In this document: positions 33,372 through 42,051 of the stretch, in pieces
Layout of the letters: each line of letters starts with the position of its first letter
Numbering within the stretch: the first letter of the stretch is position 1
DNA from: Roseomonas aerilata DSM 19363
Lineage (GTDB): Bacteria; Pseudomonadota; Alphaproteobacteria; Acetobacterales; Acetobacteraceae
Length of the DNA: 64,000 nucleotides
Assembly (NCBI RefSeq): GCF_000711725.1
Contig: NZ_JONP01000013.1
Coordinates: forward strand, 95,611 to 159,610
Direction of reading: 5' to 3'
Translations under genes and position numbers: made by a program
The notes under the pieces: model-generated
Database searches by the model: none
What the model was told of the DNA's origin: nothing
The model's input: only the letters and a program-made list of their open reading frames with translations

Positions 33372-34807
33372 CAGCCCCGTCCCCTGCCCCGCTGCGAGGC
33401 CGCGTAGCGCGCCATGAAGGTCCCACCCGGCTCCGGCGCGGGCAGGTCGCGGCCCTCCGTCCAGCCGCCCGCCAGCGGCAGGCTGCGGAACCGCCCGCGC
33501 CCGCGGCCGAGCAGCGCCAAGGCGCCCATGCCGATCCGCGAGGCCGCCCGGTACCAGCCCGGCCGGCGCGCGAACCAGCCCCAGATGCCGAGCCCGGTAC
33601 GGATGGTGGAGGGCGTGAGGTGCCGCTCGAACTCCCGCTCCCGCCAGTGGCGCATCATCTTCGGCAGGGGGATCTTCACAGGGCAGACGCTCTCGCAGCG
33701 CCCGCAGAAGGTGGAGGCGTTGGGCAGATGCCCCGACTTCTCCACGCCGACCAGCGACGGCGTCAGCACGCTCCCCATCGGCCCGGGATAGACCCAGCCA
33801 TAGGCGTGCCCGCCAGTGACGCCATAGACCGGGCAGTGGTTCATGCAGGCCGCGCAGCGGATGCAGCGGAGCATCTCGTGGAAGTCGGTGCCGACCATGT
33901 TGGAGCGGCCGTTGTCGATGAGCACGACGTGGTAGGCCTCGGGCCCATCCAGGTCCTCCGCGCGCCGCACGCCCGTGGAGAAGGTCGTGTAGACGGAGAA
34001 GTCCTGCCCCGTGGCGGAGCGCGCGAGCAGCCGCAGCAGCGAGGTGCAGTCCTCCAACGTCGGCACCACCTTCTCGATGCTGGCCAGCGCGATGTGCACG
34101 CGCGGCAACGTCTGCGTCAGGTCCCCGTTGCCCTCGTTCGTGACGATGACGGAGGAGCCGGTCTCCGCGATGAGGAAGTTTGCCCCGGTGATGCCGACAT
34201 CGGCGGCCAGGAAGCGCTCGCGCAGCTTGCCCCGCGCCTCCGCCATGATGTCGCGACGGTCGTGGAACACGCGGTCCTTCGGCAAGTCCGTGTGCGCCGC
34301 GCGGAAGCGCTGCTCCCAGTCGTCGCGGTTGAGGTGGAAGGCGGGCGCGATGATGTGGGACGGCGGCTCGTCCACGAGCTGCAGGATGTATTCCCCGAGA
34401 TCTGTCTCCACCGGGGTGATCCCGTGCGCGGAGAGGTGCTCGTTCACCCCGATCTCCTCGGAGATCATGGACTTGCCCTTGGTGACCGTGCGCGCGCCCT
34501 CGGCCTGGCAGATCCGCAGCACCGTCTCGCGCGCCTCAGCCGCGTCGGCGCACCAGTGCACCTGCCCGCCATTGGCGATCACGTTGCGCTCGAAGACCTC
34601 AAGGTAGTGGTCGAGGTTGGCCAGGGTGTGGTTCTTGATGTCGCGCCCGATGTCGCGCAGCCGCTCAAACTCCGGCAGGGCCGCGATCGCCTGGGACCGC
34701 TTTGAGTGGAAGCCGGAACCCCCGCGCTTGAGGGCGGTCTGGAGGCGCGCGTCCCCCAGGGCACGGGAGGCGCGGCGCTTGAAGTCAGGGGAGGTGAGGG
34801 CGACCAT
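33371..34807 (-). CDS. lutB: LutB/YkgF iron-sulfur protein, L-lactate utilisation
   Basis: Largest subunit of the LutABC complex, 478 residues: an N-terminal LUD domain (TVTKGKSMISEEIGVN, VGITGANFLIAETGSSVIVTNEGN) and a double 4Fe-4S domain. The clusters are CIRCAACMNHCPVYG near residue 322 and CGRCESVCPVKIPLP near residue 370. A DUF3390-like C-terminal tail follows. It is first in the minus-strand operon with the small unknown gene, lutC and smr. The partner lutA is at 7203. Divergent from a periplasmic binding-protein gene across 95 bp. Confidence 0.94.
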   Translation of the reverse strand: MVALTSPDFKRRASRALGDARLQTALKRGGSGFHSKRSQAIAALPEFERLRDIGRDIKNHTLANLDHYLEVFERNVIANGGQVHWCADAAEARETVLRICQAEGARTVTKGKSMISEEIGVNEHLSAHGITPVETDLGEYILQLVDEPPSHIIAPAFHLNRDDWEQRFRAAHTDLPKDRVFHDRRDIMAEARGKLRERFLAADVGITGANFLIAETGSSVIVTNEGNGDLTQTLPRVHIALASIEKVVPTLEDCTSLLRLLARSATGQDFSVYTTFSTGVRRAEDLDGPEAYHVVLIDNGRSNMVGTDFHEMLRCIRCAACMNHCPVYGVTGGHAYGWVYPGPMGSVLTPSLVGVEKSGHLPNASTFCGRCESVCPVKIPLPKMMRHWREREFERHLTPSTIRTGLGIWGWFARRPGWYRAASRIGMGALALLGRGRGRFRSLPLAGGWTEGRDLPAPEPGGTFMARYAASQRGRGRG

Positions 34808-34902
34808 CCCCCCAATCTAGTGCGCCCCGCGCCGCCGCGTAATGGCCCGCCCTGGTGCGGGACTTGCCTGCACCCCGTCGAAACGGACCTGCCGAGACCC
34901 CC

Positions 34903-36474
34903 ATGCATCGCCGCTCCCTGCTCGCCGCCCCCTTCCTGGCCGCCCCCGCCCTCCTACCCGGCCTTGCCCGCGCCCAGGCCTCCCGGGCCGCCACACTGCG
35001 CGTCGTGCCGGAGACGCTGACCACCATCTTCGACCCGCATTTCACCACCAGCTTCACCACGCGGGACTTCGGCTATCTCGTCTACGACACGCTCCTCTCG
35101 GTGAATGACCGCTGGGAACCGACCCCGCAGATGGCCGAGCGCTGGGAGACGAGCGCGGACGGGTTGGAGTGGCGCTTCTTCCTGCGGGACGGCCTCGCCT
35201 TCCACGACGGCACCCCCGTCACCGCCGAGGACTGCACCGCCAGCCTGCGCCGCTGGGGCCAGCGCGACGCCCTCGGCAGCGTTATGCTGCGCGCGACCGA
35301 AACGCTAGATGCCCTGGATGAGCGCACCCTCCGCCTGAAGCTGAAGCAGCCCTTCGGCCTCGTTCTCCAGGCCCTGGCCAAGCCCGGCGCCATGGTGCCG
35401 ATGATTATGCCGAAGCGCCTGGCCGAGACCCCCGCCAACCGCCCCGTCACCGAACCCATTGGCTCCGGCCCCTACAGGTTCGTTGCTGGCGAGTACCGCC
35501 CTGGTGACCGCATCGTGCTGGTGCGGAACGAGGCCTACCGCCCCCGCCCCGAGCCCTCCGTCTGGGCTTCCGGCGGCAAGCGCGCGACCTTCGAGCGGGT
35601 GGAGCTGATCGCCATGCCCGACGTCTCCTCCCAGGTCAGCGCCCTCTCCACCGGGGAGGTCGACTACCTTGAGCGCCTGCCCGCCGATGTCCTGCCCATC
35701 CTGGAGCGCAACCGCGCCGTCCGCGTCCAGGTCGTCTCCTCCTTCGGCTACCAGGGGGTGATGCGCTTCAACCACCTGCTGGCGCCCTTCGACGACGTGC
35801 GGGTGCGCCGCGCCGTGATGACCGCGGTGGACCAGATGGACTACCTGCCGGGCGTCGCCGGCCGCCCCGAATACATGCGCGAGTGCCGCTCCATGCTCGG
35901 CTGCGGCACTCCCTACGAGACTACCGCGGGCATGCCCCTGAAGGCAGACCTCGAGGGCGCCCGCCGGATGCTGCGCGAGGCCGGCACCGACCTCTCCCGC
36001 CCCGTCGTCATCATCCACCCCGCCGACGCGCCGGGCATCGCGGCGCTGGGCCTCGTCACCCAGGACCTGCTGACGAAGCTCGGCTTTACGGTGGACCTCC
36101 AGAGCATGGACCTGAACACCTTCTTCGGCCGCCGCGCCCGGCCGGAGGGCTGGAACGTCTTCCACACCACTGCCACGGTGCCGGACATGCAGACGCCCCT
36201 GCAGAACTCCTACATGGAGGCCGCGGGCGCCCCGAACGGCTTCGCCGGCTGGCCGAAGGATGACGAGGTCCAGGCCGGCCGCGCCGCCTTCGCCGCCGCC
36301 GCGACCGAGGCCGAGCGCAAGACCCTGGCCGAGAGCATCCACCGCCGCGCCGCCGAGAGGGGCTTCTACATGCCGCTCGGCCAGTTCACCGCCGCCTCCG
36401 CCTGGCGCGCGGAGCTGACGGACGTGCCCACCGGCCCCGCCATGTTCCTCTGGAACATCCGGCGCGCCCGGTGA
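34903..36474 (+). CDS. ABC transporter substrate-binding protein, DppA/OppA type (SBP_bac_5)
   Basis: Periplasmic binding protein of 523 residues with a signal peptide (HRRSLLAAPFLAAPALL) cleaved near LARAQA. Family features: TTIFDPHFTTSFTTRDFGYLVYDTLL, the AERWETSADGLEWRFFLRDGL.FHDGTPVTAEDC block, and PVTEPIGSGPYRF. These proteins bind peptides, nickel, opines or other compounds. No permease or ATPase gene is next to it. Its stop TGA overlaps the ATG of an adenosine-deaminase-family gene, so the ligand may be a nucleoside-like or amino-purine compound. That is inference. Confidence 0.92.
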   Translation: MHRRSLLAAPFLAAPALLPGLARAQASRAATLRVVPETLTTIFDPHFTTSFTTRDFGYLVYDTLLSVNDRWEPTPQMAERWETSADGLEWRFFLRDGLAFHDGTPVTAEDCTASLRRWGQRDALGSVMLRATETLDALDERTLRLKLKQPFGLVLQALAKPGAMVPMIMPKRLAETPANRPVTEPIGSGPYRFVAGEYRPGDRIVLVRNEAYRPRPEPSVWASGGKRATFERVELIAMPDVSSQVSALSTGEVDYLERLPADVLPILERNRAVRVQVVSSFGYQGVMRFNHLLAPFDDVRVRRAVMTAVDQMDYLPGVAGRPEYMRECRSMLGCGTPYETTAGMPLKADLEGARRMLREAGTDLSRPVVIIHPADAPGIAALGLVTQDLLTKLGFTVDLQSMDLNTFFGRRARPEGWNVFHTTATVPDMQTPLQNSYMEAAGAPNGFAGWPKDDEVQAGRAAFAAAATEAERKTLAESIHRRAAERGFYMPLGQFTAASAWRAELTDVPTGPAMFLWNIRRAR

Positions 36475-37565
36475 TGCTGAACTTTTCCGACTGGCTCGAC
36501 CTCGTCCCCAAGGTCGAGCTGCACCTCCACATCGCCGGCGCCATGCGCGCGACGACGCTGGTCGAGATCGCCGCCGCCAACGGCGTCCGCCTGCCGCGCC
36601 CCGCCGAAACGCTCTACCAATGGGAGGACTTCTACGGCTTCCTCGAAGTCCTCCGCCTCGGCGCCCTGGCCGTGAAGCGGCGCGAGGACTTCGAGCGCGT
36701 CGCCTACGAGTGCATCGAGGACATGCACCGCCACGGCAATGCCCGCCACGTCGAGATCTTCTTCAACCCGCACTACTACACGCCCAACGGCGCCACCTAC
36801 CCGCTCATCGCGGACGGCCTTGCCGCCGGGCTCGAACGGGCGGAACGCGACTTCGGCGTCTCCTCCCTCATGATCGCCTGCATCGACCGCAGCACCTGCC
36901 TGCCCAGCGAATCCCTGCAGATGCTGGACTGGATCACCGCCCACCCGCACCCCCGAGTGGTCGGCATCGGCCTCGACGGCGCCGAGCGCGCCGGCCCGCC
37001 GCTGGTCTGGGTGGAGGCCTGGCGCCGCGCCGCCCGCATGGGGCTGCGCCGCACCGCCCATGTCTGCGAGGACAACCAGACCCTCTTCGAGGGGCCGCCC
37101 GCCCACATCACCCACTGCCGCGACGCGCTGGGCTGCGACCGCCTCGACCACGGCTACAACATGCTGGCCGACCCCGAGATCACCGCCCGCATGGCCCGCG
37201 AAGGGGTGCCCTTCACCATGGCCTGCTGGTCCTCGATCCTGCCCAACCGCGTCCCCCGCCAGCACCGCATCCGCCGCATGTTCGAAGCCGGGCTGAACAT
37301 CGTCCTCGGCACCGACGACCCCACGATGTTCGCCACCACCATCGGCCACTCCTGGCGCACCATCTTCGCCGCCAGCGGCTGGGGCCCCGCCGAGGCCCGC
37401 CGCCTCAGCCTTGCGGGCGTCGAGGCAAGCTGGCTCCCGCCCGACCGCAAATCTGCTCTCCGCGCCGAGTTCGAGGCCGCGCTGGATTGGCTTGAACCGG
37501 CGCTGGATCTGGGAAGCCGTGATCTGGACCTCGCGATCGAACGGCCCCGGCCCGTTTGGGGGTAA
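36474..37565 (+). CDS. Adenosine-deaminase-family amidohydrolase, divergent substrate pocket
   Basis: Zinc-dependent deaminase of the adenosine/adenine deaminase family, 363 residues. Metal and catalytic residues are kept: H17 and H19 (ELHLHIAG), the HxxE pair in TAHVCED, the later His in DRLDHGYNM, and the Asp pair in GTDDPTMF. The residue after HLHI that is Asp (adenosine deaminase) or Glu (adenine deaminase) is Ala here, and the CPxSN block reads CWSSILPN. So the substrate is likely not adenosine itself. ATG 36474 overlaps the stop of the upstream binding-protein gene. Confidence 0.83.
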   Translation: MLNFSDWLDLVPKVELHLHIAGAMRATTLVEIAAANGVRLPRPAETLYQWEDFYGFLEVLRLGALAVKRREDFERVAYECIEDMHRHGNARHVEIFFNPHYYTPNGATYPLIADGLAAGLERAERDFGVSSLMIACIDRSTCLPSESLQMLDWITAHPHPRVVGIGLDGAERAGPPLVWVEAWRRAARMGLRRTAHVCEDNQTLFEGPPAHITHCRDALGCDRLDHGYNMLADPEITARMAREGVPFTMACWSSILPNRVPRQHRIRRMFEAGLNIVLGTDDPTMFATTIGHSWRTIFAASGWGPAEARRLSLAGVEASWLPPDRKSALRAEFEAALDWLEPALDLGSRDLDLAIERPRPVWG

Positions 37566-37580
37566 TGCTTGTGGCCGCCA

Positions 37581-37779
37581 GAGAGGGCTCTGCCCTCTCC
37601 GGCACCTCACCCGCCAAGGGCCTGAGGCCCCTGGACCCCCATCTGTCGGCCCTTCCTGACGTGCCGTCGCCTCGGGTCCATGACCCGAGGCGCACCGACC
37701 GCCGGGCATCTCAAATAGGTAGAAAAAGATGATGGTGAGGGGGCCGGGGAGAGGAAGAATTCCTTCTTCCTCTCCCCGG
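37581..37779 (-). repeat. Composite palindromic intergenic element, copy D (complete, inverted)
   Basis: P1 at 37581-37599 (GAGAGGGC-n3-GCCCTCTC), P2 at 37614-37634, P3 at 37669-37691 (GCCTCGGGTC-n3-GACCCGAGGC), the purine tract AGAAAAAGATGATGG, and P4 at 37744-37779 (16-bp perfect stem, loop TTCC). It fills the convergent gap between the deaminase gene and a methyltransferase gene, P4 facing the methyltransferase end. Confidence 0.9.
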
Positions 37780-37798
37780 AGTCACCCGCCTCAGCCTC

Positions 37799-38476
37799 TC
37801 AATCGGAGCGCTCCGCCACCAGAAGCACGTTAGGCAGCGGCGTGCCGGCCCAGCAGGGCGAAACCGTGCTGCGGAATCCCGCCGCTGCCAGGCGGGCCGC
37901 GACCTCGGTCACCGGCATTGGCCGCACGGCCGCGCCATCCTGCCGGATGGCCCGGCCGGCGCGCTCCATCGCCAGGCCCAGCGCGCTGCGCCAGCCGCGG
38001 TCGGGGTCGAAGAGCCGCAGCACGACGCGCCGCCGCGCGGCCGCCGCCATCCGGTCCAGCAGCGGCCCCTGCGCCGCCTCGGGCAGTTGGTAGAGCACGT
38101 CCACCATCAGCGCCGTGTCGCAGTCAGGCACCGCTGCCGCCGTCAGGTCGGCCTGCTCGAAACCGGCCGCGAGTCCCACCGACGCGGCCCGCGCCTCCGC
38201 CACCTTCGCCGCCTCGTAATCGAGCCCTGTCACGCGGGAGGCGGCGCCGGAGAGCAGCAGGGCCAGCGCGAGCTGCCCCCGTCCGCAGCCAAGATCCGCC
38301 ACGTGCCCGAGCCCGCCCGCGCGATGCGCCAGGGCCAGGATCGCCGCTGTCGAGGGATCCCGCCGGAGTTTCGAGCCCACATAGCCCCGCGTGAAGCGCG
38401 ACGCCCCGGCGTAGCGGGCCGAGACCGTCTCGATCAGCCGGCGATCCGGCGGGGGGGGCTCAGCGCCGTCCTGCAT
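37799..38476 (-). CDS. SAM-dependent methyltransferase (class I)
   Basis: Class I methyltransferase, 225 residues from the ATG at 38476. Motif I is HVADLGCGRGQLALAL near residue 58, with the acidic end of strand 2 at VTGLDYEAAK. TALMVDVLYQLPEAAQG follows at the position of motifs IV-V. Proteins with this pattern are often annotated as methyltransferase domain 25/31 enzymes; substrate unknown. The frame stays open far upstream, but the part beyond 38476 is a shadow of other genes. It is divergent from the enoyl-CoA hydratase gene. Confidence 0.85.
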   Translation of the reverse strand: MQDGAEPPPPDRRLIETVSARYAGASRFTRGYVGSKLRRDPSTAAILALAHRAGGLGHVADLGCGRGQLALALLLSGAASRVTGLDYEAAKVAEARAASVGLAAGFEQADLTAAAVPDCDTALMVDVLYQLPEAAQGPLLDRMAAAARRRVVLRLFDPDRGWRSALGLAMERAGRAIRQDGAAVRPMPVTEVAARLAAAGFRSTVSPCWAGTPLPNVLLVAERSD

Positions 38477-38581
38477 GGGACGGAGATTGCCGGGCGCTGG
38501 CGCGGGCGGCAACGCACGCCCCACCCTTTCCCCGCCGGCTTCCTGCGGGCACCCTGCCTGCAACACGCGCGGAGGATTCCC

Positions 38582-39370
38582 ATGGCCGAGAACGAACTCA
38601 TCCACGAACTGCGGGAGGGCGGCATCCTCGTCACCACCCTCAACCGTCCGCAGGCGATGAACGCCTTCACCTTCGCGATGTACGAGGGCCTGGCCGCCAA
38701 GGCGGCGGAGATCGGCCATGATCCGGCGGTCAAAGCCTGGATCATTACGGGCGCCGGCCCCAAGGCCTTCGCGGCCGGCACCGACATCTCCCAGTTCACC
38801 AGCTTCACCACGGCCCAGCACGCGCTGGACTACGAGGAGCGCATCGGCGGCGTGCTCTCGGCCATCGAGGACTGCCCCAAGCCCACCATCGCCGCCATCA
38901 ACGGTGCCTGCACGGGCGGCGGCGCGGGGGTGGCGGGGGTCTGCGACCTCCGCATCGCCTCCGCCAACATGCGCTTCGGGGTGCCGATCGCCCGCACGCT
39001 GGGCAACACGCTCTCGCTCGGCAACTACGCGCGCTTCTCGGCGCTCCTCGGCCCCGGGCGGCTGCTGGAACTCATCTTCACCGCCCGCCTGGTGGAAGCG
39101 GAGGAGGCGAAGACGCTCGGCCTCGTCACCGAGGTCCTGCCGGACCAGGCCGCGCTGCTGGAGCGCGCGGAGGCGCTCGCCCGCACCATTGCCGGCCACG
39201 CCCCGCTCACGCTCCAGGCCGCCAAGACGACGCTCAAGCGCCTGCGCGAGAACGCGGTGCGCGGCGCCAACGCGGACGACATGGTGGCGCTGACCTTCAC
39301 CAGCGCCGACTTCAAGGAAGGCGTCGCCGCCTTCCTCGAGCGCCGCAAGCCCGTCTGGACGGGGAAGTAG
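38582..39370 (+). CDS. Enoyl-CoA hydratase/isomerase family protein
   Basis: Crotonase-fold enzyme, 262 residues. The CoA-binding/oxyanion blocks are FAAGTDISQF near residue 60 and AAINGACTGGGAGVAGVCDLRIAS near 103. The second glutamate of true hydratases is not evident in the loop FGVPIARTLGNTLSLGNYARF, so isomerase, hydrolase or lyase activity is possible. The last 20 residues (SADFKEGVAAFLERRKPVW) are the usual family ending. Start ATG 38582 lies 12 bp after GCGGAGG. The next gene ends only 11 bp away on the other strand. Confidence 0.88.
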   Translation: MAENELIHELREGGILVTTLNRPQAMNAFTFAMYEGLAAKAAEIGHDPAVKAWIITGAGPKAFAAGTDISQFTSFTTAQHALDYEERIGGVLSAIEDCPKPTIAAINGACTGGGAGVAGVCDLRIASANMRFGVPIARTLGNTLSLGNYARFSALLGPGRLLELIFTARLVEAEEAKTLGLVTEVLPDQAALLERAEALARTIAGHAPLTLQAAKTTLKRLRENAVRGANADDMVALTFTSADFKEGVAAFLERRKPVWTGK

Positions 39371-39381
39371 TGCGGAAGCGC

Positions 39382-40338
39382 CTACTCCGCCTTCAGGTCC
39401 AGCTCCCGCACCTTGCGGCCCCAAAAGGCGTATTCCTCCTTCACGGCCTGCGCGAACTCCTTGCGCGGCTGGGGCGAAAGCTCCAGCCCGTCGCGCTCCA
39501 GGCTGCGGCCGAAGCGGGGGTCGCGGATGGCGCGGTCCACCGCCGCCTCCAGCCGGTCCAGCTCGGCGTCGGGCGTGCCGGCGGGCGCGAAGATGCCGTG
39601 CCAGCCGAGGATGACGATGCCGGGCAGACCTGCCTCGGCCAGGGTCGGGATCTCCGGCATGGAGGGCAGCCGCCGCTCCCCCGTGACCGCGATCGGCCGC
39701 AGCCGCCCGTCCCGCGCGAGGGGGATGGCGGGGGAGGGGGAGGAGAAGTTCATCGTCACCCGCCCCGCCACCACGTCCTGCAGCGCCGGCGCCGTGCCGC
39801 GATAGGAGATGTGCTCCATCGGCACCCCCGCCGCCTCGGAGAAGAGCAGCCCGGCGAGATGGTTGTTCGAGCCCACGCCCGCCGAGGAATAGGTGAAGCC
39901 CGCGTTCGGCTTCTTCCCGGCCGCGATCAGCTCCTGGAGGTTGTTCGCGGGCACGCGCGGGTCGATCACCAGCAGGTACTGGTAGGAACTCACCTTCGCC
40001 ACCGGCACGAGGGCGGTGGAGAGGTCCGTCCGGTCGTTGCGCTGCAGGTGCGGGTTCACCACGATGTTGGTGGAGACCGCGAAGAGCAGCGTCAGCCCGT
40101 CCGGCTTCGCGCGCGTGGTGGAGACGGCGCCGACATGTCCTGCCGCGCCGCCGCGGTTGTCGATCACCACGTTCTGACCCGTCTGTTCGATGAGCATCGG
40201 CAGCAGCTCGCGCGCCACGATGTCCGTGCCGCCACCCGCGGCATAGGGCACCACGAGGGTGATGGTCCGGCCCTGGGCGGAGGCCCGGCCGATGAGCGCG
40301 GGCGCGGCGAGGAGCGGCAGGAGATGGCGGCGTTGCAT
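39382..40338 (-). CDS. Tripartite tricarboxylate transporter substrate-binding protein (Bug/TctC)
   Basis: Periplasmic Bug-family binding protein, 318 residues, signal peptide ending near GRASAQ. Hallmarks: ITLVVPYAAGGGTDIVARELLP, VVIDNRGGAAG, and MPEIPTLAEAGLPG in the second lobe, with FYSSAGVGS-type loop as YSSAGVGSNNHLAGLLF. No TctAB membrane genes are nearby. It converges with the enoyl-CoA hydratase gene and is divergent from guanine deaminase, so its metabolic link is unclear. Confidence 0.92.
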   Translation of the reverse strand: MQRRHLLPLLAAPALIGRASAQGRTITLVVPYAAGGGTDIVARELLPMLIEQTGQNVVIDNRGGAAGHVGAVSTTRAKPDGLTLLFAVSTNIVVNPHLQRNDRTDLSTALVPVAKVSSYQYLLVIDPRVPANNLQELIAAGKKPNAGFTYSSAGVGSNNHLAGLLFSEAAGVPMEHISYRGTAPALQDVVAGRVTMNFSSPSPAIPLARDGRLRPIAVTGERRLPSMPEIPTLAEAGLPGIVILGWHGIFAPAGTPDAELDRLEAAVDRAIRDPRFGRSLERDGLELSPQPRKEFAQAVKEEYAFWGRKVRELDLKAE

Positions 40339-40445
40339 GGCGGTTTCCGTCCTTGTCTGCCCTCAAAGGGCCACGGGCGCGGCGCCGCCGCAACCATCTC
40401 TCACCCGATCGTGCGGCCGGGCCGCGCCATCCGCCGGCGCGCCGC

Positions 40446-41810
40446 ATGACGGGGCCCGCCCTCGCCCTTCGCGGCCCCGCCTTTGCCTTCCGCCACAACC
40501 CCTTCGACGGCGACCCGGACGGCGCCCTGATCCACTGGCCGGACGCGTTGGTGGTGATGCGGGACGGCCGGATCGCCGCCATCGGCGACCACGCCGCCGA
40601 GCGCCCGCGCCACCCCGACGACCTGCCCGTGCACCACTACCCCGACGGCATCATCGGCCCCGGCTTCGTGGATACCCATGTGCACTACCCCCAGCTCGAA
40701 ATGACCGGCGCCTATGGCGAGACGCTGCTCGACTGGCTGACCCGCTACACCTACCCGACCGAGGCCGGCTTCGCCGATCCCGCCCATTGCGCGCGCATCG
40801 CCGCCCTCTTCCTGCAAGCGCTGCTGCGCGCCGGCACCACCACCGCCGCCGTCTACTGCACGGTGCACGAGCACTCCGCCGACGCGCTCTTCGCCGAGGC
40901 CGACCGCCTCGGCCTTCGCCTGATCGCGGGCAAGGTGCTGATGGACCGCAACGCGCCGCCCGAGCTCCGGGACGGCGAGGACCACGGCATCCCCGCCACG
41001 CGCCGCCTGATCGGGCGCTGGCACGGGCGCGGGCGGCTGCTCTACGCCATCACGCCCCGCTTCGCCCCCGCCTGCACCGACGCCGCGCTGGAAGCGGCGG
41101 GCAGGCTCTGGCACGAGAACCCCGGCACCTACGTGCAGACCCATCTCTGCGAGACCGAGGACGAGATCGCCTGGGTGCGGGAACTCTTTCCCTCCGCCCC
41201 CTCCTACCTCGACGTCTACGCGCGCGCCGGTCTCGCCGGGCCCCGCGCCGTGATGGGCCACGCCGTGCACGTCACCGAGGGCGACCTCTCCGCCCTGCGC
41301 GGCACCGGCTGCGGCGTCGCCCACTGCCCCAGCTCCAACCTCTTCCTCGGCAGCGGGCTGTTCCGGCTGCATGACGCGACCGCGGCCGGGGTGCGCGTGG
41401 GATTGGGCAGCGATGTCGGCGCGGGCACAGGCCTGTCCACCCTCCGCACCCTCGGCGATGCCTACAAGGTCGCGCGCCTTCGTGGCGCCCGGCTGCACCC
41501 CGTGCAGGCTTTCTGGTTGGCCACCCGAGGCGGGGCCGCGGCCCTTCGGCTGGAGGACCGGATCGGCAACCTGGCCGCTGGCCTGGAAGCGGACCTCGTC
41601 GTGCTGGACCCGCGGGCCACGCCGGAACTTGCGCTGCGCACCGGGCGCTCCCCTGGCCTCGCGGACACGCTCTTCGCCCTCACCGCTCTTGGCGATGAAC
41701 GGGCTGTGCGGGCGACCTACGTCGCCGGGCGCCTCGTGCATGATCGCGACGGTGCTGGTTGCCCCGGAGAGGGCGCTGCCCTCTCCGGACCTCACCCACC
41801 AAGGGCCTGA
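40446..41810 (+). CDS. guaD: Guanine deaminase, C-terminus and stop supplied by an intergenic repeat
   Basis: Zinc amidohydrolase that converts guanine to xanthine. Signature blocks: GFVDTHVHYPQLEMTGAYGETLLDWLTRYTYP (metal His pair), THLCETEDEI, GHAVHVTE and GLGSDVGAGTGLSTL. At 454 residues it is slightly longer than E. coli GuaD (439). The last roughly 18 codons, from CPGEGAALSG onward, are read out of modules P1 and P2 of intergenic element E, and the TGA at 41808-41810 falls at the centre of P2. The ancestral stop was probably lost when the element arrived. With the adenosine-deaminase-family gene nearby it suggests purine salvage. Confidence 0.92.
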   Translation: MTGPALALRGPAFAFRHNPFDGDPDGALIHWPDALVVMRDGRIAAIGDHAAERPRHPDDLPVHHYPDGIIGPGFVDTHVHYPQLEMTGAYGETLLDWLTRYTYPTEAGFADPAHCARIAALFLQALLRAGTTTAAVYCTVHEHSADALFAEADRLGLRLIAGKVLMDRNAPPELRDGEDHGIPATRRLIGRWHGRGRLLYAITPRFAPACTDAALEAAGRLWHENPGTYVQTHLCETEDEIAWVRELFPSAPSYLDVYARAGLAGPRAVMGHAVHVTEGDLSALRGTGCGVAHCPSSNLFLGSGLFRLHDATAAGVRVGLGSDVGAGTGLSTLRTLGDAYKVARLRGARLHPVQAFWLATRGGAAALRLEDRIGNLAAGLEADLVVLDPRATPELALRTGRSPGLADTLFALTALGDERAVRATYVAGRLVHDRDGAGCPGEGAALSGPHPPRA

Positions 41811-42002
41811 GGCCCTTGGATCCCCATCTGGCTGTCGCGGATGCGGTGATCGGGGGTTGGTTCCTTCCCCGTGCCCTTCCTGAGCGTGCAGTCGCCTCGG
41901 GTCCATGACCCGAGGCGCACCGACCGCAGAGTGATTCTAACTCGAAGAAAAAGATGATGGTGAGGGGTCTGGGGAGAGGAAGAATTCCTTCTTCCTCTCC
42001 CC
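41764..42002 (-). repeat. Composite palindromic intergenic element, copy E (complete, inverted)
   Basis: P1 at 41764-41788 (CCGGAGAGGGC-n3-GCCCTCTCCGG), P2 at 41799-41819, P3 at 41895-41915 (CCTCGGGTC-n3-GACCCGAGG), the purine tract GAAGAAAAAGATGATGG, and P4 at 41971-42002 (14-bp perfect stem, loop TTCC). It overlaps the 3' end of guaD. Unlike the other full copies it lies between genes in the same direction, just ahead of the M20 peptidase. Confidence 0.9.
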
Positions 42003-42051
42003 GGAGTCACCAGCGCCGCCCTCAGGCTGGACAACCCGGATCGCGCGTCGC

